Below, piece after piece: positions 16,853 to 25,300 of a stretch of 64,000 nt of DNA (positions are counted from its first letter, which is position 1; the number at the start of each line of letters is the position of its first letter). The translations under genes were made by a program, and so were the position numbers. The stretch comes from CAIKZY01 sp044374195. Lineage in GTDB: Bacteria > Actinomycetota > Actinomycetes > S36-B12. The DNA is taken from positions 1-64,000 of the forward strand of contig JBILOY010000002.1 in the NCBI GenBank assembly GCA_044374195.1. Reading direction: 5' to 3'. The notes under the pieces are model-generated. The model made no database searches, was not told the origin of the DNA, and worked only from the letters and a program-made list of their open reading frames with translations.

Positions 16853-18418
16853 TTACTCCCACTCGATAGTTCCAGGCGGCTTACTCGTGATATCCAACGT
16901 AACCCGATTGACCTCAGGAACCTCGTTAGTGATGCGTGTCGAAATGCGTGCGAGCAGGTCATAGGGCAGGCGCGACCAGTCGGCGGTCATGGCGTCCTCG
17001 CTAGAGACCGGGCGCAGCACTACGGGATGACCGTAAGTGCGGCCGTCGCCCTGCACGCCTACCGAGCGCACGTCAGCGAGCAGCACCACCGGGAACTGCC
17101 ACACCTCACGGTCGAGGCCGGCCGCGGTGAGCTCCTCGCGGGCGATGGCATCGGCCTCGCGCAGGATTGCCAGGCGATCGGCGTCGATGGCGCCCACGAT
17201 GCGAATGGCCAGGCCTGGGCCCGGGAAGGGCTGACGCCAGACAATCTCCTCGGGCAGGCCGAGATCAAGACCAACCTGTCGCACTTCGTCCTTGAACAAT
17301 GCGCGCAGCGGCTCTACGAGGGCGAACTTCATGTCCTCCGGCAAGCCGCCAACATTGTGATGACTCTTGATGTTGGCCGTGCCCGAACCGCCACCGGATT
17401 CCACGACATCGGGGTAGAGCGTGCCCTGCACCAGGAAGTCGACGGTCTGCCCGTGCGCACCGGCATCGGCAATGACCTGCGAGGTCGCATCTTCGAATAC
17501 TCGAATGAACTCGCGGCCGATGATCTTCCGCTTGGTCTCCGGGTCACTGACACCGGCGAGTGCGGTGAGGAAGCGCTCCTGCGCATCAACAACGACGAGC
17601 TTCACACCAGTGGCCGCAACGAAGTCGCGTTCGACCTGCTCAGCCTCGCCCTTGCGCAGCAGGCCGTGGTCGACGAACACGCAGGTGAGCTGATCGCCGA
17701 CTGCACGCTGCACGAGTGCTGCAGCGACTGCGGAGTCAACGCCACCGGAGAGACCGCAGATCACAAGGCCGCTGCCGACCTGCTCCTTGATGCGCGCGAC
17801 CTGCTCATCGATGACATTGGTCATTGTCCAGGTCGGTGCAATACCCGCGATGTCGTAGAGGAAGTGCACGAGAACGTCTTGACCGTGCGCGCTGTGCTTG
17901 ACCTCAGGGTGGTACTGCACTCCAGCCATGCGGCGCTCGGCGTTCTCGAAAGCTGCGACAGGTGCACCAGCCGACGATGCTGAGACAGTAAAGCCGTCAG
18001 GCGCCACGGAGACACAGTCACCGTGTGACATCCAGACATTCTGCGAAGAGGGGAGTCCGGCGAAGAGTGCGCCAGGGGCTGCGACGGTGAGCTCGGTGCC
18101 ACCGAATTCGCGCAGACCCGTCTTGGTGACGGTGCCGCCCAGTGCGTTGGCCATCGCCTGGAATCCGTAGCAGATGCCGAAGACCGGAATGCCGAGCTCA
18201 AGGACTGCCGGGTCGAGGGTGGGAGCGCCATCCTCGTAGACACTGGACGGGCCGCCGGAGAGCACGATCGCAGCAGGATTCTTCGCCGATACCTCGGCGG
18301 CAGTGATGGTGTGCGGGACTATCTCGGAGTAGACGCGCGCCTCACGCACTCGGCGGGCGATCAACTGGGCGTACTGCGCCCCGAAGTCAACGACGAGAAC
18401 GGTCTGCGCATCAGTCAC
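16853..18418 (-). CDS. guaA: GMP synthase (glutamine-hydrolysing)
   Basis: A 521-residue enzyme converting XMP to GMP with glutamine and ATP. The class I amidotransferase domain (about 1-195) has the nucleophile Cys in GICYGFQ and the triad YHPEVKHS. The ATP-pyrophosphatase domain has the P-loop SGGVDSAVAAAL near 225-236. The C-terminal dimerisation domain ends in the typical TSKPPGTIEWE. It acts in the same purine branch as guaB nearby, and the small membrane-protein gene follows it immediately. Confidence 0.98.
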   Translation of the reverse strand: MTDAQTVLVVDFGAQYAQLIARRVREARVYSEIVPHTITAAEVSAKNPAAIVLSGGPSSVYEDGAPTLDPAVLELGIPVFGICYGFQAMANALGGTVTKTGLREFGGTELTVAAPGALFAGLPSSQNVWMSHGDCVSVAPDGFTVSASSAGAPVAAFENAERRMAGVQYHPEVKHSAHGQDVLVHFLYDIAGIAPTWTMTNVIDEQVARIKEQVGSGLVICGLSGGVDSAVAAALVQRAVGDQLTCVFVDHGLLRKGEAEQVERDFVAATGVKLVVVDAQERFLTALAGVSDPETKRKIIGREFIRVFEDATSQVIADAGAHGQTVDFLVQGTLYPDVVESGGGSGTANIKSHHNVGGLPEDMKFALVEPLRALFKDEVRQVGLDLGLPEEIVWRQPFPGPGLAIRIVGAIDADRLAILREADAIAREELTAAGLDREVWQFPVVLLADVRSVGVQGDGRTYGHPVVLRPVSSEDAMTADWSRLPYDLLARISTRITNEVPEVNRVTLDITSKPPGTIEWE

Positions 18419-18431
18419 TGCGCAAGCCTAC

Positions 18432-18707
18432 TCAGCCACCGAATGCACCCAGCACCATGAGGACGACCAGGAGCAGTAGCTCGAGGACCCCACCAATGAT
18501 GACGGTGCCAAGGAACCAACGACGAGCGCGGCGGGCCAGAGCCCCGGCCGAATCGAGATCGCCCGCGACGAGCGACTGCTGGCTCTTCCAGGCGAAGTAC
18601 ACCGCGACCAGCCCGGTGGGCAGGAAGCACAGAACAGCCGAGGCGATCGCCCACCCGAGATAGGTGCGCAGGTCGTTCGGCGAGGCGGCCGGTGTTGTCG
18701 TGGACAT
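18432..18707 (-). CDS. CD225/dispanin-like small membrane protein
   Basis: A 91-residue protein from the ATG at 18707. Two hydrophobic segments, LGWAIASAVLCFLPTGLVAVYFAW and the C-terminal VIIGGVLELLLLVVLMVLGAF, flank a conserved cytoplasmic-type loop (SQQSLVAGDLDSAGALARRAR). This arrangement fits the CD225/dispanin or DUF4190-like proteins of actinobacteria, which have no established enzymatic role. It lies between guaA and the aldehyde dehydrogenase, on the same strand. Confidence 0.75.
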   Translation of the reverse strand: MSTTTPAASPNDLRTYLGWAIASAVLCFLPTGLVAVYFAWKSQQSLVAGDLDSAGALARRARRWFLGTVIIGGVLELLLLVVLMVLGAFGG

Positions 18708-18726
18708 CACTCGCACCCTAGCGCGG

Positions 18727-20268
18727 TCACTTGAGACCCAGCTTCTTCATGACACCGATCGCGGTGACCACGGTCTCGCCCCACTGCTCATCGCTGAGCC
18801 CGAACGGGGCACCGGATCCGATGAGTCGCGCCGTGGCGATCGTCTGCGACTCGGTGTACTTCAGCAAGCCTTCATCGCCGTGGCGACGACCGATCCCGCT
18901 GGCCCCCATGCCGCCCATAGGCGCACGAGTACTCCCCCAGGTCGCGGCGAAGCCCTCGTTGATGTTGACCGTGCCGGCGCGAAGCCGCGCACCGATGCGT
19001 GCGGCCTCACGAGTATCGCGTGAGAGCACCGACGCATTGAGACCGTACTCCGAGTCATTGGCGAGTGCGATGGCTTCCTCGTCACCTGACACGGCGGTGA
19101 TCGCGACGACCGGTCCGAAGGTTTCGGCTGCGAAGCAGGCCATGTCAGGGGTCACGCCCGTGAGCACTGTCGGTTCGACGTAGTAGGGCCCGAGATCGGG
19201 CCGAGCTGTGCCGCCGGCGAGCACACGCGCGCCCTTGGCTACCGCATCAGCGATGTGATCGAGCACGCGATCGCGCTGATCGGCGGATACCAGGGTGCCC
19301 ATCTGCACGCCCCACTCGAGACCAGGTCGCATGACGATCGCGTTCACGCGCTCGACAAAGGCTGCGGTGAACTCGTCGACAATGCCGGCATCGACATAGA
19401 TGCGCTCTATCGACACGCACAACTGACCCGCATTCGCAAAGCACGCGCGCTCGGCGATTTCGACTGAGCGCGCGATGTCGGCGTCTGCGCGCACGATCAT
19501 CGCGTTCTTTCCACCGAGCTCGAGTGAACAGTCGATCAGCCGCTCACCGCATCGCTTCGCAACAAGCCGCCCGGTAGCGGTCGAACCCGTGAACATCACG
19601 TAGTCGGCGCGATCGATCAGCATTCCGCCGACACCTGGGCCATCGCCGAGCACGATGCGCACCACTGACTCCGGCAGGCCGGCCTCGATCAGTAGATCAA
19701 GAACCCACAGGGCTGTCAGCGAGGTCTTCGTATCGGGCTTGATCACGACACAGTTGCCCGCGAGCAACGCCGGGATTGCATCGCCGGAGACCAAGGTCAG
19801 CGGGTAGTTCCACGGAGCGATGAGGCCGACAACACCGATGGGTTGACGCAGCTCGCGCACCTTGACTAGGCCCGGGAATACTCCCCGCCTGGCACGCGGA
19901 CGCAGCAGCCGGGCCGCATCGCGTGAGTAATGGCGTGCCACGAGCGCAACGTCGAGAACCTCTTCGAGCGCATCGCGACGGCACTTGCCCGTCTCGGACT
20001 GCAGGAGATCGAGTACTTCAGTGCGACGCGCGAGAACCAGATCATGAAAGCGCAGGATTACACGGGCACGCTCCTGCACTGAAGTGCGCGCCCAGGACAC
20101 CTGAGCCCGACGAGCGGAGTCGAAGGCGGCATCGACATCGGCTTCGACGGATAGCGGGAGCGAGTACGACACCTCACCCGTGAACGGGTCGAGGACCTCC
20201 AGGGAAGACGGGCTTGAACCAACCGACACTCGTGCGAGCAGTCGCTGGCGCAGCCCGCCATCGATCAT
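18727..20268 (-). CDS. NAD(P)-dependent aldehyde dehydrogenase, succinate-semialdehyde dehydrogenase-like (GabD2 type)
   Basis: A 513-residue ALDH superfamily enzyme oxidising an aldehyde to its acid. Cofactor-binding VMFTGSTATGRLVAKR, the general-base region LELGGKNAMIV and the catalytic cysteine in ANAGQLCVSIERIYV are all intact, and APWNYPLTL is the upstream conserved segment. The overall pattern is closest to the actinobacterial GabD2 group, giving succinate from succinate semialdehyde, but specificity is inferred. Its ATG overlaps the guaB3 stop by four bases, implying coupled translation. Confidence 0.88.
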   Translation of the reverse strand: MIDGGLRQRLLARVSVGSSPSSLEVLDPFTGEVSYSLPLSVEADVDAAFDSARRAQVSWARTSVQERARVILRFHDLVLARRTEVLDLLQSETGKCRRDALEEVLDVALVARHYSRDAARLLRPRARRGVFPGLVKVRELRQPIGVVGLIAPWNYPLTLVSGDAIPALLAGNCVVIKPDTKTSLTALWVLDLLIEAGLPESVVRIVLGDGPGVGGMLIDRADYVMFTGSTATGRLVAKRCGERLIDCSLELGGKNAMIVRADADIARSVEIAERACFANAGQLCVSIERIYVDAGIVDEFTAAFVERVNAIVMRPGLEWGVQMGTLVSADQRDRVLDHIADAVAKGARVLAGGTARPDLGPYYVEPTVLTGVTPDMACFAAETFGPVVAITAVSGDEEAIALANDSEYGLNASVLSRDTREAARIGARLRAGTVNINEGFAATWGSTRAPMGGMGASGIGRRHGDEGLLKYTESQTIATARLIGSGAPFGLSDEQWGETVVTAIGVMKKLGLK

Positions 20269-21374
20269 GCGGTGATAACCATCTCGACGCGCTGGAATTC
20301 CTTGAGGTCGCTGTAGCCGGTGGTTGACATGGCCTTGCGAAGCGCGCCGGCGATGTTCATCGTGCCGTCAGCGGTGCGCGACGGACCATGCAGGATCTCG
20401 GCGAAGGTGCCCGACTGCTTCATCACATTGCGGTCGCCGCGCGGGAGATCGCCATGCCACGCCTCGGCGCCCCAGTGAGTGCCGCCGCCGGGTGCATCGG
20501 TGGCGCGAGCGAGCACTGAGCCGACCATGGCCGCATCTGCGCCGCAGGCGAAAGCCTTGACGATGTCGCCGCTACGACCAGTCGAGCCGTCGGCGATGAC
20601 ATGCACGTAACGGCCGCCCGACTCATCGAGGTAATCACGGCGAGCTGCTGCGACATCGGCGATGGCCGAGGCCATCGGCACCCGCACGCCGAGAACATCA
20701 GCGGTGGTGTGCGAGGAGCCGCCACCGAAACCGACAAGTACGCCCGCTGCTCCGGTGCGCATCAGGTGAAGTGCTGCCTGGTAGGTGGCGCAACCACCCA
20801 CGATGACGGGAACGTCGAGCTCGTAGATGTATTGCTTGAGGTTCAGCGGGTTGTCGGATTCCGACACGTGCTCAGCCGACACCGTGGTGCCACGGATCAC
20901 GATGAGGTCAGCACCGGCAGCAGCAGCGCGCGGTGCGAGTTCAGCGGTGGCCTGCGGGCTCATGCCCACGGCGAGGGTGATGCCGGTGGCCTTGATCTCA
21001 GCGATGCGCTGTGCCACGAGATCGGCGTTGACCGGAGCCGAGTAGATCTCCTGCATGCGCGGGGTGACCTTGCCCGGGTCGAGTGAAGCGATCTCGGCGA
21101 GCAGCGCAGTGGGATCCTCGTACCGGGCCCACAGACCCTCGGCATTGAGAGTTGGCAACGTGCCTTGCGCGGCGAGTACCTGAGCACTGGCCGGGCTGAC
21201 GACGGAATCCATCGGGGCCGCGATGAACGGCAGATCGAAGCGGTACGCGTCGATGTTCCAGGCGGTCGAGACCTCAGCCTGATCGCGCGTGCGGCGACTG
21301 GGTGCGATTGCGATCTCATCGAAGGAGTACGCACGGCGGGCGCGCTTCGCCCCGCCAATCAAGATGTCAGACAT
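20265..21374 (-). CDS. guaB3: GuaB3 family IMP-dehydrogenase-related protein
   Basis: A 369-residue TIM-barrel protein of the IMPDH/GMP reductase superfamily, without CBS domains. Conserved parts include the N-terminal KRARRAYSFDEIAIAPSRRT and the phosphate-binding IADGSTGRSGDIVKAFACG. In the loop where IMPDH has its catalytic cysteine (GSICTT in the neighbouring guaB) this protein reads GSSHTT, so the nucleophile is not in the usual place. GuaB3 paralogues are standard next to guaB2 in actinobacteria; their reaction is not settled to my knowledge. It starts six bases after the guaB stop. Confidence 0.9.
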   Translation of the reverse strand: MSDILIGGAKRARRAYSFDEIAIAPSRRTRDQAEVSTAWNIDAYRFDLPFIAAPMDSVVSPASAQVLAAQGTLPTLNAEGLWARYEDPTALLAEIASLDPGKVTPRMQEIYSAPVNADLVAQRIAEIKATGITLAVGMSPQATAELAPRAAAAGADLIVIRGTTVSAEHVSESDNPLNLKQYIYELDVPVIVGGCATYQAALHLMRTGAAGVLVGFGGGSSHTTADVLGVRVPMASAIADVAAARRDYLDESGGRYVHVIADGSTGRSGDIVKAFACGADAAMVGSVLARATDAPGGGTHWGAEAWHGDLPRGDRNVMKQSGTFAEILHGPSRTADGTMNIAGALRKAMSTTGYSDLKEFQRVEMVITA

Positions 21375-21380
21375 TTGGTC

Positions 21381-22880
21381 CTATCGGCTGGAGTAGTTGG
21401 GGGCCTCGATGGTCATCTGCACATCATGCGGATGACTTTCGCGAAGACCGGCGGCGGTGATGCGCACGAATGCGCCCTTCTCATGAAGCTCAGGGATCGT
21501 GGCTGCACCGGAGTAGCCCATCGAGGCACGCAGGCCGCCGACCAGCTGATGCGCGACGTTATTCAGCGGGCCGCGGTAGGCCACGACACCCTCGATGCCC
21601 TCGGGCACGAGCTTGTCATCACTGAGGACGTCGTCTTGGAAGTAGCGATCCTTGCTGTACGAACGAGCCTGGCCACGTGACTGCATGGCACCCAGTGAGC
21701 CCATACCGCGGTACGACTTGAACTGCTTGCCGTTGACGAACACGACATCACCGGGTGCTTCCTCACAACCGGCGAGCAGTGAGCCGAGCATCACGGTGTC
21801 GGCGCCGGCCACGAGTGCCTTCGCGATATCGCCGGAGTACTGCAGACCGCCATCGCCGATGACCGGCACACCGGCCGGCCGTGCAGCGAGCGACGCCTCG
21901 TAGATGGCCGAGATCTGCGGAACGCCCACGCCGGCGACGATGCGCGTGGTGCAGATCGAGCCCGGGCCGACACCGACCTTGATGCCGTCAGCGCCTGCAT
22001 CGACGAGTGCCTGTGCCGCAGCGCGAGTGGCAACGTTGCCGCCCACGATGTCGATCTTGGTGGTCTTCTTGAGCAGGCGGACCATCTCGATGACGGCGCG
22101 CGAGTGACCGTGCGCCGTGTCGACGATCAGGAAGTCGACGCCGGCCTCGACGAGTGCGTGCGCGCGGCGCTCGGAATCCTCACCGACACCGACTGCGGCG
22201 CCGACAACGAGACGACCCTCGGAATCCTTGGTGGCGTGCGGGTACTTGTCGCTCTTGACGAAGTCCTTGACGGTGAACAGACCACGAAGTCGGCCGTCGG
22301 CGTCGACGAGCGGAAGCTTCTCGACCTTCTTTTGAGCCAAGATCGCGAGTGCGTCGTCGGGCGCGATTCCCATCGGTGCGGTGACCAGCGGCATCGGGGT
22401 CATCACCTGTGACACCGGCACGCTCATGTCATCCTCGAAGCGCATGTCGCGGTTGGTGACGATGCCGACGAGCTTGCCGTCAGTGTCGATAACCGGGACG
22501 CCGGAGATTCGGTAGCGACCGCACAGACGATCGACATCGCCAAGGGTGTCGTTGGGCAGGCAGGTGACGGGGTTGTTCACCATGCCGGCCTCAGAGCGCT
22601 TGACGAGATCGACCTGGGCGGCTTGATCTTCAATCGGCAGGTTGCGGTGCAGAACACCGACGCCACCTTGACGTGCCATGGCGATGGCCATGCGCGCCTC
22701 GGTGACGGTATCCATCGCGCTGGAGACCAGCGGCATCTTCACGGAGATATTGCGAGTGACCTTCGAGGTGGTGTCGACCTCACTGGGCACGACATCGGAT
22801 TCACCCGGAAGAAGCAGGACATCGTCGTAGGTCAGCCCCAGGTAGGCGAACTTCTCAGGCAGGCCTTGGCGGGGATCCAT
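21381..22880 (-). CDS. guaB: Inosine-5'-monophosphate dehydrogenase
   Basis: A 499-residue IMPDH, the NAD-dependent enzyme that makes XMP from IMP as the rate-limiting step to GMP. The catalytic barrel begins with LTYDDVLLLPGESDV. Two CBS domains lie at about residues 105-220, where they act as adenine/guanine nucleotide sensors. The catalytic cysteine loop is GVGPGSICTTRIVAGVG, and the flap region carries SRGQARSYSKDRYFQ. It is followed immediately by guaB3. Confidence 0.98.
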   Translation of the reverse strand: MDPRQGLPEKFAYLGLTYDDVLLLPGESDVVPSEVDTTSKVTRNISVKMPLVSSAMDTVTEARMAIAMARQGGVGVLHRNLPIEDQAAQVDLVKRSEAGMVNNPVTCLPNDTLGDVDRLCGRYRISGVPVIDTDGKLVGIVTNRDMRFEDDMSVPVSQVMTPMPLVTAPMGIAPDDALAILAQKKVEKLPLVDADGRLRGLFTVKDFVKSDKYPHATKDSEGRLVVGAAVGVGEDSERRAHALVEAGVDFLIVDTAHGHSRAVIEMVRLLKKTTKIDIVGGNVATRAAAQALVDAGADGIKVGVGPGSICTTRIVAGVGVPQISAIYEASLAARPAGVPVIGDGGLQYSGDIAKALVAGADTVMLGSLLAGCEEAPGDVVFVNGKQFKSYRGMGSLGAMQSRGQARSYSKDRYFQDDVLSDDKLVPEGIEGVVAYRGPLNNVAHQLVGGLRASMGYSGAATIPELHEKGAFVRITAAGLRESHPHDVQMTIEAPNYSSR

Positions 22881-22915
22881 GCGACTCCGATGCAGATAGA
22901 GGTAATGCCCTAAGG

Positions 22916-23824
22916 CTATCGCCCTACGACCTGCGCGATTCGGTTGACCGTTTCGGCCAGACTGCAGACGCGTTCCACCCCAGCCGGCACCTCGCCCACC
23001 CAGCCTTTGCCTCCGATCAAAAGGGTCGGAGCCGGTCGCATATCGGGCAGCTGCGCGATATTGGAGGCATCAGCTGAGCCGGGAATCTGCGACCACATGA
23101 AGACCACGGCCGGGCCTGTGCGCTTCATCGCATCGCCCACGGCGGTGAAGGGAACTCGGCGGCCCAGCATGCGGGCGCCGATGCCACGCTCGGCCAGGCC
23201 GGCAGCGACCGCCCATAGGGCCAGCGTGTGATCGTCGCGATCGGTGCTGGCCAGAAGAACGCCGGTGATCTCTCGAGGTGATGCGATCTCGCGGGCGCGT
23301 GTGGCCAGAGTGAATTCGATGGAATCGCTGAGGATGTGCTCGACGTCAACGCCCTCGCCATTGGCCTCCCACGCATTGCCGATGCCAATCAACACGGGCG
23401 CCAGCAGGGATTCCCAGGTGACGATGACGCCGACGGAGTCGAGGGACTCGCGGATGATGCGCACGCAGGACTCACCGTCGAGGGCTCGGGCTGCCCGGGC
23501 CAGTCCGCGGGCCGCCGGTGAGGCGCCTGGCATGGCAATGACGGCGCCGCCGCCGGTCGAGGGCGCAGTCGGCTCACTCTCATTGAGGTTCAGGCAGGCC
23601 GCTGCTGCTTCGCTCGGGGTGACACCGCTGACTACGAGGCGGCGCATGTGCTCCAGTCGAGCGAGATCCGCGTGTGAGTAGCGACGATGCGAGCCGGCTG
23701 AATGCTCGGAGGGCCCCAGGCCGTAGCGGCGATCCCAGGTGCGCAAGGTGGCCGGGGCGATCCCCAGGCGTCGGGCAACCGCGGCAACGGTCAGGCCCGG
23801 CTCAACCAGGGATTCAGCGGTCAT
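22916..23824 (-). CDS. MerR-family regulator with B12-binding-like C-terminal domain (CarH/LitR-like)
   Basis: A 302-residue protein. Residues 11-75 are a MerR winged helix-turn-helix (VAAVARRLGIAPATLRTWDRRYG, then HRRYSHADLARLEHM). A linker (80-100) leads to a four-helix-bundle region containing W152 and E162-H163, exactly the Wx9EH spacing of adenosylcobalamin photoreceptors of the CarH/LitR group. A Rossmann-like part follows with DDHTLAL at 197-203, whose His199 matches the lower axial ligand, though the usual glycine of DxHxxG is absent. The position next to Trp that is His in CarH is Glu here. B12 binding is thus likely but not certain. It lies 35 bases upstream of guaB on the same strand. 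Confidence 0.82.
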   Translation of the reverse strand: MTAESLVEPGLTVAAVARRLGIAPATLRTWDRRYGLGPSEHSAGSHRRYSHADLARLEHMRRLVVSGVTPSEAAAACLNLNESEPTAPSTGGGAVIAMPGASPAARGLARAARALDGESCVRIIRESLDSVGVIVTWESLLAPVLIGIGNAWEANGEGVDVEHILSDSIEFTLATRAREIASPREITGVLLASTDRDDHTLALWAVAAGLAERGIGARMLGRRVPFTAVGDAMKRTGPAVVFMWSQIPGSADASNIAQLPDMRPAPTLLIGGKGWVGEVPAGVERVCSLAETVNRIAQVVGR

Positions 23825-23990
23825 GGAGGCATTCTGCTGGTGAATCGACCGTTATGCATCCCGAGGAGTGGCCTAGTTCACACATTATTCGAGTCGAAAC
23901 ACTTGACCAACCTATGGCGCGGTTTGTACTGTGAGGGCACACGAACGGAACGCCTCACAAAACCGCAGGATCGACCCCCTGGAGGACGAC

Positions 23991-24329
23991 ATGGCAGACG
24001 TATCACGGCTCCCTGGCCCGAACGCAGATATCTGGGACTGGCAGATGGATGGCGTATGCCGCGGCGAGGATCCGAACATCTTCTTCCACCCCGAGGGTGA
24101 GCGAGGCTCTGCTCGCGAGAACCGCCAGAATGCGGCTAAGTCCCTGTGCAACCGCTGCCCGGTGATCACCGAGTGCGCGGCCCATGCCCTCTCGGTACGC
24201 GAGCCTTACGGAGTTTGGGGCGGCATGACCGAAGAAGAGCGCGAGGCCATCTACAGCCGTCGTCGCATCAGTGCCCAGACCTTCATCCCCGCGCCGGCAG
24301 CGAAGTCCGAGGACCGCGTTTCCGCATAG
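23991..24329 (+). CDS. whiD: WhiB-family Fe-S transcriptional regulator (WhiD/WhiB3 type)
   Basis: A 112-residue regulator starting at the ATG at 23991, which has GGAGG five to nine bases upstream; the longer frame from 23931 is rejected. The four cluster cysteines are C23, C53, C56 and C62 (CNRCPVITEC), and the GVWGG turn is at residues 74-78. The N-terminus MADVSRLPGPNADIWDWQ, the FFHPEGERG segment and the length match Streptomyces WhiD, orthologue of mycobacterial WhiB3. Position near guaB and groEL agrees. WhiB proteins carry an O2/NO-sensitive 4Fe-4S cluster and work with the principal sigma factor in differentiation or redox control. Confidence 0.95.
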   Translation: MADVSRLPGPNADIWDWQMDGVCRGEDPNIFFHPEGERGSARENRQNAAKSLCNRCPVITECAAHALSVREPYGVWGGMTEEEREAIYSRRRISAQTFIPAPAAKSEDRVSA

Positions 24330-24349
24330 TTCATGCACTCAGCACTGCT

Positions 24350-24389
24350 GATAGCCCCGTCTCTCCGGAGATCGGGCTATCGCATTTTT
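24350..24389 (+). terminator. Intrinsic terminator after whiD
   Basis: GATAGCCC (24350-24357) pairs with GGGCTATC (24374-24381); an inner TCTC/GAGA stem closes a four-base loop, and TTTTT follows at 24385-24389. A second GGGCTATCGCATTT-like copy lies just downstream. It ends the whiD transcript 20 bases after the stop codon. Confidence 0.85.
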
Positions 24390-24436
24390 CGGGGCTATCG
24401 CATTTATCGCCTTGGTTCGCACGGAGGAAAGGATGC

Positions 24437-25225
24437 CTACGAGCCGACCTCAAGCCTGCCGTTGATGTCCGCCTCAATGGCTGCAGCAGCGGACGCCAGC
24501 TTCGCTACCCATTCCGGCACCCCGGCTGGGTCAAAACGCACGCTCGGCAACGACATGGAAAGCCCGGCAATCGCTTCACCGGCCATGTTTCGCAGGGGCA
24601 CTCCGATCGCAACGACGCCCGTCTCCGCCAGGCCCTGAGTCACCGCGAAGCCTTTCCTCCTAATCTTGAGTAGTTCGCGCTGCAGAAGTTCGACATCTGG
24701 TCGCTGATCGAGGCGATCGGTGTATCTCTCTTGGGAATACAGGGATTCAACTTGGTCATTGCTCAACTGGGCCAACAGAACAAGCCCTCCCGTGACCAGG
24801 TGCGCTGGGAAGGCCATTCCCTCGCGGTTTCCGACACGAAGTTGCTGAGTGCATTCCACCGAGGCGATAAACCGCGCAGTGTCACCCGTGCGAATAATGA
24901 GATTGAGGGACTCGTCGATGTCATCGACCATGATCGCCATGTGTGCAATTGCCACTGCTCTTAGGCGAGACGTCGCAGACTTCGAGTGGACAGCAATCTC
25001 GAGCACCGGCCCAGCGTGATACTCGCGCTGCTCGTCCTGCACCGCAAAGTCGCGATAGACGAGCATCGTCAGCAATCGGTGGGCTGTGGACCGCGCCACG
25101 TTGAGTCGTTCTGCTGCCTCGGTCACGGTGAGGCCGCCCTCGAGTTGGAGAATCGCAGCGAGGCGAAGAGCGTGATCGACACTGCTGATGGCGTACGGCG
25201 GACGCTCCTTGGGCTGGCGGTTCAC
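24437..25225 (-). CDS. IclR-family transcriptional regulator
   Basis: A 262-residue regulator. The N-terminal winged helix-turn-helix (about 12-75) reads SSVDHALRLAAILQLEGGLTVTEAAERLNVARSTAHRLLTML, and the C-terminal IclR effector domain has the characteristic GLAETGVVAIGVPLRN and EAIAGLSMSLPSVRF segments. It is transcribed divergently from the gentisate dioxygenase gene with only about 75 bases between them, the usual layout for an IclR protein controlling an aromatic catabolic operon. A pathway intermediate as effector is inferred. Confidence 0.93.
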   Translation of the reverse strand: MNRQPKERPPYAISSVDHALRLAAILQLEGGLTVTEAAERLNVARSTAHRLLTMLVYRDFAVQDEQREYHAGPVLEIAVHSKSATSRLRAVAIAHMAIMVDDIDESLNLIIRTGDTARFIASVECTQQLRVGNREGMAFPAHLVTGGLVLLAQLSNDQVESLYSQERYTDRLDQRPDVELLQRELLKIRRKGFAVTQGLAETGVVAIGVPLRNMAGEAIAGLSMSLPSVRFDPAGVPEWVAKLASAAAAIEADINGRLEVGS

Positions 25226-25256
25226 GCTGGCAGCCTACCGATCCGTTCCTCAGTGC

Positions 25257-25271
25257 AGAATCAACTATTCT
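25257..25271. promoter_or_regulatory. Candidate IclR operator in the divergent promoter
   Basis: AGAAT-CAACT-ATTCT is a perfect inverted repeat with a five-base spacer, lying between the IclR gene (start 25225) and the gentisate dioxygenase gene (start about 25301). IclR regulators typically bind about 15-base palindromes in such positions. The overlapping 11-mer GTGCAGAATCA recurs upstream of the ABC operon and, with one mismatch, upstream of the P450. Confidence 0.45.
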
Positions 25272-25300
25272 TGAAAGCAGAAAGGCGAAACACTTACCCG

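Noticed and set aside
17027..17983. 318-residue plus-strand frame opposite guaA
   Set aside because: Antisense to guaA, with no protein family features.
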